From Siphonodentalium dalli (taxonomy: Eukaryota > Mollusca > Scaphopoda > Gadilida > Siphonodentaliidae): a stretch of DNA of 64,000 bases. The position numbers and the translations under genes are program-made. The DNA lies in NCBI GenBank assembly GCA_032622095.1, contig CP136064.1, positions 116,052,004 to 116,116,003 of the forward strand. Direction: 5' to 3'. Below, piece after piece: positions 12,511-24,366 of this stretch; the first letter of the stretch is position 1; each line of letters starts with the position of its first letter. The notes under the pieces were generated by a model, which was not told the DNA's origin, did not search any database, and saw only the letters and a program-made list of their open reading frames with translations.

Positions 12511-14290
12511 ACTAGAAGGTGACCCGACTTCGTCCGGGCTTTGACCTTGAATTGTCCATTTTGAAGGTCAAGGTCAAGTGGGGGTAACGATTTGACCAGT
12601 CCAAAACACTGCCCGGACAAAAGTACCCGACAAACGTGCCCGTCGAAATCCATCCGGTTTTACCCGATTTGACCTTGAATTGATCATTTTGAAGGTCAAG
12701 GTCAGGTCGGGGTCACGACTCGACCCGTCCAAAACACTCAGTTGACAAAAGTAACCCCATGTATCAAATTTCGTCGAAATCCCATCAAAATTGGCGATTT
12801 GACCTTGAATTGACCCGATTCAAGGTCAAATCGCACGGGCAAATGAATATGTTTATGAGACTTCCCGTACGAATGTACCCCCACATACCAAGTTTCATCG
12901 AAATCCCGTGATATTTGGGCGTTTGACCTTGAAATTACCCGATTTCAAGGTCAAGGTCACGTCGCACGGGGAAATTAATAGGCCTATACCCGTTCCCGGC
13001 CGAAAATACCCCCACATACCAAGTTTCATCGAAATTGGGTCGGCCGTTTTCGAGTTCATCGCGAACACACAGACACACAGACAGACAGATCTTCCAAAAT
13101 ATATAATAGACTAGAAGGTGACCCGACTTCGTCCGGGCTTTGACCTTGAATTGACCATTTTGAAGGTCAAGGTCAGTTGGGGTAACGATTTGACCCGTCC
13201 AAAACACTGCCCGGACAAAAGTACCCGACAAAAGTACCCGTCGAAATCCATCCTCTTTTACCCGATTTGACCTTGAATTGATAATTTTGAAGGTCAAGGT
13301 CAGGTCGGGGTCACGATTTGACCCGTCCAAAATAATCAGTGGACAGAAGTAACCCTATGTATCAAATTTCGTGGAAATACCATCAAAATTCGCGAATTGA
13401 CCTTGAATTGAACCGATTTCAAAGTCAAGGTCACGTCGCACGGGCAAATGAATATATATAAATATATATATATATACTAAAAGGTGACCCGACTTCGTCC
13501 GGGCTTTGACCTTGAATTGACCATTTTGAAGGTCAAGGTCAGTTGGGGTAACGATTTGACCCGTCCAAAACACTGCCCGGACAAAAGTACCCGTCGAAAT
13601 CCATCCTCTTTTACCCGATTTGACCTCGAATTGATAATTTTGAAGGTCAAGGTCAGGTCGGGGTCACGAATTGACCCGTCCAAAATACTCAGTGGACAGA
13701 AGTAACCCTATGTATCAAATATCGTGGAAATCCCATCGAAATTCGCGAATTGACCTTGAATTGACCCGATTTCAAAGTCAAGGTCACGTCGCACGGGCAA
13801 ATGAATAGGCTTATGAGACTCCCCATACGAAAGTAACCCCACATACCAAGTTTCATCGAAATCCCGTGATATTCGGGCGTTTGACCTTGAAATGACCCGA
13901 TTTCAAGGTCAAGGTCACGTGCAAATTAATAGGCCTATGTCACTCCCCGGCCGAAAATACCCCCACATACCAAGTTTCATCGAAATCGGCTTGGCCGTTT
14001 TCGAGTCCATCGATTACAGACACACACAGACCTTCCAAAATATATAATAGATATATATATATATATATATATATATACTAGAAGGTGACCCGACTTCGTC
14101 CGGGCTTTGACCTTGAATTGACCATTTTGAAGGTCAAGGTCAGGTGGGGTCAAACACCAACACCCCAAAAATGGTGGAAATCGGCCCAGTGGATACCGGG
14201 CAATCGGCCCGGCGGATACCGAGATACCCTATGCTATGCATCAAATTTCGTCCGTAAAAATCCGCCAGTTTAACCCGATTTGATTTCCAC
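12511..14290 (+). repeat. Head-to-tail array of family B elements
   Basis: At least four units start ACTAGAAGGTGACCCGACTT (or close) at 12511, 13110, 13475 and 14076. Each contains repeated TTTGACCTTGAATTGACC, GAAGGTCAAGGTCA and CAAGTTTCATCGAAAT-type segments. Full units end CGAGTCCATCG, a CACAGACAGA tail and CAAAATATATAATAGA. Unit lengths differ by internal deletion. TA runs sit at 13453-13475 and 14050-14077. Apparent ORFs on both strands arise from the repeats and are not genes. Related elements occur widely in marine invertebrates (general knowledge). Confidence 0.8.
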
Positions 14291-14638
14291 TCAAGTATAT
14301 AAACGCGCCTCTTATACACACGCTCATTAATTATCAAGTTTCAACGTAAAGATAAATTACCATCGGTGCCCGAGATATCGCCAAGACGTCTGAAACAGTC
14401 AAATGCATCGGCCGGTTAAGCGTTTTTATCCTGATGGAAGATAGTACCACTTCTTCTTGATAATTGAAGCAGATAACTAAAACGGATACATACGCATTAT
14501 ATATCGTTGGAAAGAGGAAACACGAAAGATTCTCACAGTGTCATTATTATGACTGGCATTTTATTATTCGCGCTGTTTCGAATCGATTTGTAAGCACCGA
14601 ACTCAAATGAAAGTCCCGTAACACAGCGTAAAAACAGA
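14291..14638. other. Stretch between family B copies
   Basis: About 350 bp with no recognised gene. It separates the array from the last B fragment and may be the diverged interior of a longer B copy, since B-like sequence flanks it on both sides in the same orientation. Confidence 0.35.
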
Positions 14639-14832
14639 TTTGACCGCGGCACGTGAAAAGTTGACCTCGGATCTGAAAATTGATAGGCCCATGCCACCCC
14701 CCGGCCGAAAATACCCCCACATACCAAGTTTCATCGAAATCGGCTCGGTCGTTTTCGAGTCCATCGCGATCACACACACACACACACACACACACACAGA
14801 TACACACAGATCTTCCAAAAATATATAATAGA
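14639..14832 (+). repeat. Family B 3' end with (CA)n tail
   Basis: Contains CATACCAAGTTTCATCGAAA, CGGTCGTTTTCGAGTCCATC, a CA run of about 28 bp (14770-14797) and the terminal CAAAAATATATAATAGATA. It matches the 3' third of the units at 12511-14053. Confidence 0.75.
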
Positions 14833-15136
14833 TATAGGCCCAATGGTTCTTGAGAAGAAATTGGCTTTGCACCTATTTGATCTGATGAACTTGTTTGAAC
14901 AAATCTGATTATGAGTCACCTTGGGAACATGCACACCAAAATATATAAACACATTCGGCCATTAATATGGAGAAGAAAACAATTGTTGATAGACGCATGG
15001 ATAGACATCCCAACAGACATAGGGATAGAAGGACCACCTGACAGACAGAAGACAAATCCAATATGCCTCCCAATTTTTCTTCACCTGGATAAGTGGTGGT
15101 TAAAAAAATAATATTAAACAGCCAAGCCTGAATTGA

Positions 15137-15375
15137 GTGTGATTGACATTTGTAGAATGAGGTCCCTAAAAGGTGAATTTAATGACACTATTCCACAAAG
15201 CAGGCTAGCATCACCAAATTCACCCTCAGTCTGATTAGGCCTCAACTGCCATGGGAAACCTAGAAACAGATTGAAGTGCTACAGTTGAAGTTGCTGATGC
15301 ACACCCATTGAGCACCTCAATTATGCATTTTATCTTCTGCAAATTAGGGGACATAGAAACTACATGTAAACTTCA
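15137..15375 (+). mobile_element. Family D MITE, left half only
   Basis: Carries one D hairpin (GAATGAGGTCCC...GGTGAATTTAATGACAC with GCTAGCATCACCAAATTCAC) followed by the D interior (GGGAAACCTAGAAACAGATT, ATTATGCATTTTATCTTCTG, CAAATTAGGGGACATAG). The second hairpin is missing. More diverged than the other copies. Confidence 0.65.
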
Positions 15376-17945
15376 TCTCAGGTGAGGTAAAAAGTGCTCT
15401 GACTAATTCAAGATAACAATATTTAGTATTGAACCTTTCAATTAATCTGATTTGTGAAGCTTTATAGATTGAATTGTCAATGACCCAATGGAATTCAGAA
15501 TAACAATATTTGAAGAAAAAAATTTGCTACCAACCTAGCTACCCTAATTATTATAGATCATGTAACCCAAAACACAGGTATTATTTTCTATTTGGCCTAA
15601 TATGCTTGTGGATTATCCGCATTATACAAATTTATAATGCCCAGGGGCCAGTAACTGAGTTTAACGCACCGAGTGAATAGATACTTCTTCAAGCACCAGA
15701 GACCTTGCATCAATGCAGTTAGTGATAATACTAATAAATAGAATACAAGTTTCAACAACTATCAACAAAAAGATGATGAATTTTAGCTATTTAGCTACAG
15801 ACCCAACAATCTTCGAAAATACCAATAAATGAAACGTTCAGTTCAGGCACAATCTGTAGTTGCATGCATGTGCAAATTTGTAACTGAGCAAAAAATATTA
15901 ATTACCGGTAATATCAGAACTAAGTATTGTGCAAATTTAAATACCAGCAAGGTATTATTAGAATGAAACTATAATAGGGAATCCAAGACAGAACTTTAGT
16001 TTCTAATATGGTATTACCCTTTGGCCGCACACGCAGCGATATTTGTTGCACGATATTTGTCGCAGACCCTTGCGATAATAGGATCAGTGTGCGCACACAG
16101 TCTGTTTTTATCACTTACGGTAGACCACACACACGATGCGATCAGATCGTACGATCTGGTTGTTTACTTTCTTGTTAATGCAATGGGTTATTATTAATGC
16201 CGTATAGGCTATAGGTATAGGTCTATAATTATGTGTATTTATCGCAAATATTTAATACAAATTTCCACTAAATATTAATATTACAAGTGTTTGTAGTTCT
16301 ACAGACTAGTAGGCCCTAGTGTACTATAGCTACATGTACATGTATATGTAACTATTGTAGCTAGAATTGACTATCATAACAACAATATTTTACCAATTGG
16401 CATGGTGTGTTAAGCATTACAGCGGGCTGTTGCAAATTAGGGTGAGAGGTATTATTTTGTATCAACGTCTAAAATCACTGGCACTGCATGCCGATGTCAT
16501 TTCAAGCTATACCTTATTTAATTCCCCATATAAATTCACAATCAGTGGAATATTTATATACATGTAGACACCAATTTGCTGATGTCCAGTCCAGTCCACC
16601 TGTTTTGTTTTGTATTCAATTGTAGTTATATTGCAGAGGCATGAATGTATTCCACTGTCCAAAGTATCCCGCTACTCTGACTTTGAAGGACACATGGATA
16701 CCATGTTGTTGTGAATTAAAACATGTGATCGCCGGATGATTATATTAAGAGTTGAATTTGATTGGCTACATCGAATAAATCGCACGACTCAATCGTAGAA
16801 AATTAACATTAGATTCCTTGCATGACCAAACGTGCGACAAAATGTCGTACGATTTTCCACGGCACACGCTAGGCCTACAATTTGACCTGTAACCGGTGCC
16901 TGATATTTGTCTTACGATACATATCACATCATGTGCGGCGCGCTTTATCATGTTTAACTCTAAGTGCATCACCATGTAGGTGAAAATGATGTGCCATTTG
17001 GCATTGCAATTTTAGCAAATGTTGTCAATCATTGAATCAATTTACCAGAATGTTTTCTCAAGTTTCAACACTTGTAAACAGTCAATAATTTTGTCCTTAC
17101 TGTAGTGTACTACTACTAGTGCAGGCCAGTGTGTTATGTGATACTTTCCCCAACTGCATTATCACGGTGAAATTCATTTTACGATCTTCGTGTGCTAGTT
17201 TTCTATGAGTAGAAAAGTTAATAATATGAGAATCTCAATCTGTTTCAACAATGAATGAATGATTCGTCAATTCGATTCAATCAGTTTCCGCTTGGTCTAC
17301 AAAAAATCTGGTTTCATTGACTGGAACCCTTTACAAGGCTTCATTTATAAATCAATCCTTTCATTGTACACATAATCACAGATAGAATGAGATAGATAAT
17401 TGATTCGTTCAGAATTAAATTTCGAAGTGTATTGCCTGGGTGATGTCTGATGAGAGACTCGGTCAGTGACTGAGTAAGCTGAGTGACTGAGTCTGACTCA
17501 GCGAGAGTGCCGAGACTTAAAAGTTAGAAGTTAGACTTAGACTCTGCCCTCGCCTGTAATTGGTGAATTTGTTACATTCGCGGTCAAACAAGGCATATAT
17601 GATACATCCGATACTGATCATGTACATTTACTCACCTTGTATATCATAATGTAAGCAGATTTTCTCGTCCATCTCGTGTGTGGCAATTCATGAAAATAAG
17701 AATCCGAGGTGGCGATTTTCAGTTGTCAAGTTGAATCGCATCACTCGCCTAACAACCGTCTGTGAGCAACGTTAATTCTGATTGGTTAAGATGAACGCGA
17801 TTATCCAATCGCTGCATATGTGGCTTGGAAAAACGAGTTCAAAGTTCAAAGTGTGTGTCGAGGTCAAGATATTTTTGGAAACATATTTTTTCATTTAACA
17901 GTATTGTAGAATCAATGCTCTCCCAGCGTCGAGTGTGTATACGCT
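15376..17945. other. Long stretch without recognisable gene
   Basis: Mostly unassigned AT-rich DNA. A weak inverted repeat may span about 16010-16960: GCCGCACACGCAGCGATATT near 16025 is loosely repeated as the complement near 16930, and the palindrome AGATCGTACGATCT lies at 16144. A local GACTGAGT-rich patch is at 17455-17535. ATTGGTTAAG and CCAATCG occur near 17785-17812 but no promoter can be asserted. Confidence 0.35.
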
Positions 17946-18310
17946 GTACTCACTAAAGCCCACGGCTCCGCCGCTGTGTGGCGTCGCCTACGTGGGCTTA
18001 TTATAACCCGGCAAGACATCTTCTCCCTAAAATGTGCCACTTCTCCCTATTTGTGTCACAGATAGAAGTGCCCTCTCTCATTTATCAGTATGAATATGTC
18101 CCAACAGCATATTTAAAGTATGTTTATAATGGTATTCCTACTTACTGCAATGATTTTATAAATGGCTGCATAATACATAGAAGGGTGATGTTGGGATGAA
18201 AATTGAACTTCAGCCACTGTTACTTCTCCCGGATAACAGTCCACTTCTCCCTAATAACCAAACAGGAAGAAGTCACTTCTCCCAATTTGAAACTTTTAAG
18301 CTGGTCCCTG
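17946..18310. repeat. Hairpin plus ACTTCTCCC-rich repeat
   Basis: AGCCCACGGC and CTACGTGGGCTT form a GC-rich stem at about 17957-17999. After it, CTTCTCCC recurs six times within 300 bp (from 18019 to 18283) at irregular spacing. Probably part of a dispersed repeat; it is not a recognised family. Confidence 0.45.
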
Positions 18311-18654
18311 TCACAGCCTATCAGTTTTGAAACCTCGTTCCTTAATTTCAGTTGCACAGCCAAAGTAAGGTTCCACAATTTGAATAATTTTATGGTAACT
18401 CAGTTCTACTGATGAGGTCAATGTCATAACATTTTATACATAAACACAGTGTGCATCTACAGAAATGCACATCGGTCTTGCCTGCGCGAAATTGAAATGT
18501 TGTCCAAAATAATTGTAGTCTACTTTAAACTGAAAGTATTTTGTTCCAATACCAGCAAAATAGTTTTTCTATCACAATGGTGAAAATACATCGATCTTAA
18601 AATTAAATAGGAGTTAAAACTCATGGTTGTTTTGAATGATGAGCGGAAGAGTTT

Positions 18655-18905
18655 GAACTTACAACAAGAGCATCGCTAGGCGTGGCAAAATACACCCATG
18701 GTAATTCCAACAAAGGGCCATGACCCTGGTGCAATTGGCGGGCGGAACCCAAATTCGAACTTGACATGTATTTGGGGCTAGTAATCTCACATACCAAATT
18801 TCATTCCATTCAGTTGAGACTAAACTAAAGATATCATCCGGAAACCAAAAGCGAATGGACAGACGGACGGACAGCCTCATCCCATAATATGACCCGTTAA
18901 AAAAA
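18655..18905 (+). repeat. Family I dispersed repeat fragment
   Basis: Contains AGAGCATCGCTAGGCGTGGC, AATTCGAACTTGACATGTAT, CTCACATACCAAATTTCATT, ACTAAAGATATCATCCGGAA and the tail GGACAGACGGACGGACAG. The motif order (speed of decay aside) parallels families B, C and J. Plus orientation. Confidence 0.6.
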
Positions 18906-19212
18906 AACGGGCATATAAATATTAATAACAGGTGCGCACTTCTGTATAAAATAGTATAACAATGACCCGTCACATGATATTGCGAGACTATTGTGCATTT
19001 ATGTATAAAACATAACGATTCCACCAGCATTTGTACAAAATTTATCAACTGAGTGCACTAAATTCGATTCAAGCCGGGCTTTGGTGAGGCTCAAATTGAA
19101 TTTAGTGGATGAGGTTAATAAATTTCGTATAGAATTGCAACGAATTTGAGATCCTTTTTATCACATAATCACATTTTACCAAGGAAAATGATCTCAAACT
19201 GCTGGGGTTAAA

Positions 19213-20016
19213 AATGACACTGTAGCTCAACTTGGAAAGGGGGGGGGGGGGGGGTAATTTCACGTATTAGCCAATTGAGCGATTAGGAATGCAGAAAGTT
19301 GAAATGACTAAGTTATATTAGATGTCAACATGAATAGTTATATAAAGTAAAATTCAAGATGGCGACTGGCAGCCATGTTTTCCAATTAAATAAAAAAAAA
19401 ATTGATAGCTCCCATCTGGTGGTCATCACCAAGATCAACATGAAGTTTGTAATGATCAGATGAGGGATGTGGTCTGTAGGTGTACTAAAGGATTTAGTCA
19501 TGCAAACAGTAAAATCCAAGATGGCTGCCAGTGGGCATGTTTTAAAAAAAAATTCGGATAAATTAGATGACACCCATCTAGTGGTCATTTCGACGATCCA
19601 TATAAAGTTTAATGACAATTGGACAAGGGAAGTCCTCTGTAGGGAGTGCCAAATGATTTAGTTATGTAAAAAGTAAAATCCAAGATGGCCGCTGACAGCC
19701 TTGTTTTTCAATGAAATTTGAAAACATTTGATGGCTCCCACCTAGTGGTCACCAATAAGATCCATGTGAAGTTTGGTGACGATCAGATGAGGGCCGTGGT
19801 CTGTAGGGTGTGCCAAAGGATTTAGTCATCGAAAAACTAAAATAAAAAATCCAATCTACATGTCAATGTCAATAGCCATGACAAATTTCATAATGATCCG
19901 ACCAAATTACGACCTGTAGCCCGTGCAAATGAAAATTGTTGATGGACACATGCACACAGACGACAGATACCAACCCATGCAAAAGCTCAAACTTTATTAA
20001 TTAAAGTTCAGCTAAA
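19213..20016 (+). mobile_element. Family A tandem-core element, copy A3
   Basis: Begins ATGACACTGTAGCTCAACTT followed by a G run of about 17 bp, has four diverged core units (AAGATGGC...CATGTTTT, GCTCCCA, CATCTAGTGGTCA, GATCAGATGAGGG), and ends in the hairpin AGCTCAAACTTTATTAATTA / AAGTTCAGCT. The first bases of the usual 5' end are lost. Confidence 0.75.
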
Positions 20017-20789
20017 AATATTCTATTGATTTCCTTATCATTACCAAAGAGGAAGTAAAGACACCTTCATGAAAATATATAGTTCCATTTTAGATGTCTT
20101 TTCATGTTGAAAAATTGTTCAACCATCCTTATCACCCATGTTTATCTCACAGTCAACACTAAATAACCCAACACAAATTGATTATCATAATTATATTCTA
20201 ATTAACATAATAATAAAATTAATCAATATCATTGTGCTAAGCTCTTACATCACTGTGCATGCTGATAATACACATGTGTCTTACTAAAAAAATATGAGGA
20301 CCGGTTTAGAGGCTAATTATGTGATAAAAAAATATTCCTTCTTTTAAGAAAAGTAGGAAACACCATGAGAAATGAAGGTATCTTGTTCAGATGCAAACAC
20401 ACTGAATGATGCCTCTTTTCAGTTAGCAACTATTTTGAGTATCAGATATAAAGTAGGATAAAAGGAATTGAAAGACTCGCTGAACTAAGTTGTGGGATTG
20501 AACGCTGACATGTGCGAAATGATCTGAGTTGAGGGACATTTCTATGTGCAATTCCATATGTAATATAGCCATTTAGATAAGAAAAGATAACTTGATCATG
20601 CACACTTGAAGGAACGAACACATCATACTAAACCAGTGTTTCCACACATTCTGTTATATCATAAAAACAGAGATTAAAAAAAATATACAAGATTTTATTA
20701 TAGACATAATAAAAATCAACAACATATAACAATTTATTTCTCTTTGCTCAACCAAAAGAATGTATATCATGGATCAAAATGATGAAAAT
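20017..20789. other. Stretch without recognisable gene
   Basis: AT-rich spacer between two family A elements. No splice-flanked conserved coding sequence or known repeat was seen. Confidence 0.45.
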
Positions 20790-21798
20790 CAGAGTGTCAG
20801 TGACACTGTAGGTCAACTTAGACAGGGAGTTAAACCCAAGTTGAAGATGGCTGCCAGCAGCCATGTTTTTGATTGAATAGCGTTCAATTTTGATAGCCCC
20901 CATCTAGAATTGATCATAAAAATTCCTGTTAATTTTCAAAACAATTCTCCAATGGTGTGCAGATGGGTTCAAATTTAAAATCTTAAGATGGCTGCTGGCA
21001 GCCATGTTTTTTAACAAATTTTGGAAAAACTTTATGGCTCTTATCTAGAGGTCACCCCAGAGATCCATATGCAATTTGGTGACGATCAGATGAGAGATGT
21101 GACCTTTAAGGTATGGTGATGGATTTAATCAAGCAAAGAGTAACATCCAAGATGGCCACTGGTGGCCATGTTTTTTCAAATCAGTTTGGAATAAATCGAT
21201 GGCTCCCATCTAGTGGTCACCCAGAAGTTCCATTTCAAGTTTGGTGACGATTGGATGAGGGATGTGGTCTGTAGGGCATGCCAAAGGATTTAGTCATGCA
21301 ATAAGTAAAATCCAAGATGGCTGCCGGTGGCCATGTTTTTCATCGAAAACAATTCAAATTTGATAGCTCCCATCTAGAGGTGACCCTAAACATACCTTTT
21401 AATTTTCAAAACAAATCTCCAATAAATGCAGGCTGCAGGGTGTGCCAAAGGATTCAATTCAAATCCACGATCGTTCAAATTCGACAGCTCCAATCTCATC
21501 CTAAAAATGCCTGTAAATTTTCAAACAACTCTCCAATAAATGCGGCCTGCAGGGTGTGCAGACAGATTAAAATTTTAAATCCAAGATGGTGGCTGGCGGC
21601 CATGTTTTTTAAAAAGAATTTCAGAAATTATCGATGGCTCCCATCTAGTGGTCACCTTGAATCCAAACGAAGTTTAGTGATGATCGGATGAAAGATGTGA
21701 CCTGTAGGGTGTGCTAACGGAAATTGTTGACGAACGGACACCCCGACTGACACATGGACGGACGATCAACCTATGGCAATAGCTCAAACTTCAGAATG
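20790..21798 (+). mobile_element. Family A tandem-core element, copy A4
   Basis: Starts GAGTGTCAGTGACACTGTAG and GTCAACTTAGACAGG; about six core units of the AAGATGGCTGCC...CATGTTTTT type; ends CAATAGCTCAAACTTCAGAA without the full closing hairpin. An open frame across 21317-21691 follows the unit period and is not a gene. Confidence 0.75.
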
Positions 21799-22090
21799 AA
21801 AAAATAAAGAGAGTGTGTGTGTGGTAAGTGTATTTCTGAAATATATATATATATATAAAATATTGTCAACGCTACCAAATTATGTAGATTACATGCATAA
21901 TTTTAGTTTCAATTGAGTCATGTCTGTCTAATTATAAAAACAATGTATCATTCTGTCTTACTATTTTCTTTTTATTACAAATTTTATACTGTCATTTACT
22001 GACGATACATCCAGGAAATGCGGACATGTTTCTGCACCTTTGACATTGTCCTGTACCGATTTACGATGTAGCAAAGAATGCACATGCTGG

Positions 22091-22531
22091 CATGTCATTT
22101 GCAGAATGAGGTCCCCAGAGGTGAATTTACTGACGCTATCCCGCATAGTGCGCTAGCATCACTAAATTCACCCTCTGGGGACCTCATTCTGCTTAGGCCC
22201 TAACTTCTTTGGCAAGTTTCTTTATTATCAAATTTCTACAGAAACTTCTTCACATAGATTGTATTTAATATTTTAGTTTCGTTTTGCTATATCCCCAAAT
22301 TGGCAGAAGGCACATTGCATAATGGAGGTTCCCAATGGGTGTACATAACAATATTCACCATTTGGAAACTTCAATCTGAGTATATGTCTCCCATAGCAGA
22401 TGAGGCCATGCAGAATTAGGTCCCAAGAGGGTGAATTTGGTGATGCTAGCCCACTGTGTGGGATAGCATCACTAATTTCACCCTCTGGGGACCTCATTCT
22501 GCAAATGACAGGCACACTAAACTCAGGCTTG
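22091..22531. mobile_element. Family D double-hairpin MITE
   Basis: Two hairpins of about 90 bp (22101-22191 and 22413-22502), each of the form GCAGAATGAGGTCCCCAGAG...GGTGAATTT...AAATTCACCCTCTGGGGAC...CTCATTCTGC, separated by a ~220-bp interior. The outer flanks CATGTCATTTGC and GCAAATGACAGGCACACTAA form the terminal inverted repeat. Confidence 0.85.
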
Positions 22532-22598
22532 TATCGAGTACACTCACTGGTCTATCGGTTGACGTAGATTCAATTTGTTAGGACAATTGTTATTGTCT

Positions 22599-22846
22599 TT
22601 AACCCTTCCATGACTGGAGCTACCTGAAATTTTGGCGAAAACCCTGTGCCAATGCATTCTCTTATGTATGCAAGTCGTCCAAAGGGAGCCTCACAAGTAT
22701 AAGAAAATGCATTGGACTAACAATATTTACCTCGACCTTGAAAGTCAGTGCATTCTCTTATATATGCGAGGCTCCCTATATAAGATAATGCACTGTCACA
22801 GATGTTTAATGCTGCACCAGCACAGCTCCCGTCATGAAAGCGTTAA
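22599..22846 (+). mobile_element. Family G MITE, TTAA-flanked, complete
   Basis: TTAA at both ends; TTAACCCTTCCATGACTGGA against the complement of CTCCCGTCATGAAAGCGTTAA. The interior has GCATTCTCTTATGTATGC and CTCTTATATATGCGAGGCTC, which pair with nearby complements. No coding sequence. The TTAACCCTTT-type end is typical of piggyBac-related MITEs (inference). Confidence 0.8.
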
Positions 22847-23317
22847 AACCAGGAAGCACAAATTTCGATGAAGTGCGAACAATTTCACCAACAGTTTTCT
22901 TTCCAACAAAATAAACCAATGCTTACACTAGTTAAGTGATTTGGCTTTGTTGTTGGAAGATTTAGTTTTTGAAAAGTTTTCCATGGTTACGAATGCTAAT
23001 CAAGCCATCTATGTGCCACCTTAAAATGAAATTCCTGTTGTAATAAACATTGGTGATCATTGAATGAGATAATTTGGCTTTGACAGACAGATGAAATGAC
23101 ATTAATGTAAATGATAATATAATGGCATTCTGGGCTAGGCATTATTGTCCTTCCTTACATTACATTATATGCTTGTTTCCTGGTTAATTCTCTGAAATTG
23201 TCTATTAGTTTGAATCGATATCACCTGAGCAGAGATCTTCTCAACATCATTTTCCATAATTTCATAATGATATATAGTTCAGTACAAATTTATCTCTCTA
23301 CATTTAACAATCAGCTC
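22847..23317. other. Stretch without recognisable gene
   Basis: AT-rich spacer between two TTAA-flanked elements; no gene or known repeat recognised. Confidence 0.45.
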
Positions 23318-23532
23318 TTAACACTTTCAGTGCCAAGTCCGATTTTTGTATCAACCCATATTTCCTTGATCATTTTTCAAATTTATTGATTATAATAATG
23401 TGATACATTGATGGAAAGAGCTCTTAGAGCTCTTTCCATCAATGTATCACATTATTATAATCAATAAATTTGAAAAATGATCAAGGAAATGTGGGTTGAT
23501 ACAAAAATCGGACTTGGCACTGAAAGGGTTAA
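23318..23532. mobile_element. Near-perfect 215-bp palindromic MITE, TTAA-flanked
   Basis: TTAACACTTTCAGTGCCAAG on the left and its complement CTTGGCACTGAAAGGGTTAA on the right. The arms are about 100 bp each and are complementary almost base for base; the centre is GAGCTCTTAGAGCTC. TTAA at both ends. The lack of arm divergence argues for recent origin. Confidence 0.88.
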
Positions 23533-23714
23533 TATAAGATATCCTCCAATCCGACGTCTTATCAACATAGTTTTCAATCATTTGATCCTGTTCTCTCATT
23601 CAGCATTAAATGTTTGCTTTGAATTTCACTGTCAGCTTTACGTCTGAGAACTGTATCTTTCTCAGCATCATATTGATTCATGTTTTAGTGTGCTGAAGTC
23701 AGAAAATTGTCTGT

Positions 23715-24104
23715 CTGTCATTTGCAGAATGAGGTCCCAAGATGATGAATTTAGTGACGCTATCCTGCATGGTGGGCTAGCATCACCAAACTCACCCTCT
23801 AGGAACCTCATTCTGCTAAGGCCTTAACTGCTATGGGAGACCTAGGATCAGATTGAAGTTTCCCAGTTGATGTTGGTGATGTTTACCCATTAGTCACCTC
23901 GATTATGTATTTTATCTTCTGCAAATTAGGGGATGTAGGAACTGAACAGAAGGGAAAATGTAACTAGAAGGTGAGGCCTAAACAGAATGAGGTCCCCAGA
24001 GGGTGAATTTGTTGATGCTAGCCCACTGTGTGGGATAGCTTCACTAAATTCACCCTATTGGGACCTCATTCTGCAAATGACAAGACACTATTTGCAGGCT
24101 TGAG
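23715..24104. mobile_element. Family D double-hairpin MITE near the NUP88 3' end
   Basis: Two D hairpins (about 23725-23816 and 23977-24075) with the interior GGGAGACCTAGGATCAGATT and ATTTTATCTTCTGCAAATTA. It lies about 200 bp past the NUP88 stop, so it is likely in or next to the 3' UTR. Confidence 0.8.
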
Positions 24105-24305
24105 TGTGCTCTGGTTCACTACAAACAAATGTCTGATTTTCACCAGTACTTTTTCTCAAGTCTCCACCAAGATACAACCTCTCTCATATCAATCCAAATC
24201 AGTAGAATCTTCTGAGTTCACTGTCCTGTGGATTTCTTTCTCAGAAATCTCTATGGAGATGTAGCATTTTTGAGATGACCCGCCTCATATATGTAGGGCT
24301 GTCCT

Positions 24306-24366
24306 TCACCAAACCTCTGTTCTCAGGCTGCTCACTTTTCGAATTAGATCCTTTATGTCATCTCCT
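24306..24366 (-). CDS. NUP88: NUP88 terminal exon with stop
   Basis: 61 bp. The split Glu codon is completed, then GDDIKDLIRKVSSLRTEVW and TGA at 24308-24306. The human ending is [21 protein letters not shown], the same length and pattern from the conserved Glu-Gly. Acceptor CATCTTTTTCAG. Length, frame and C-terminal position agree with the family, so the 3' end of the gene is set with confidence. The polyadenylation site was not located; a D-family MITE begins about 200 bp downstream. Confidence 0.9.

Noticed and set aside
12450-14273. Overlapping ORFs on both strands in the family B array
   Set aside because: The same peptides recur because the DNA repeats; both strands are open, which argues against coding.
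16010-16960. Possible inverted-repeat element around GTCGTACGAT-like motifs
   Set aside because: Only short, scattered matches; boundaries and target duplication could not be found.
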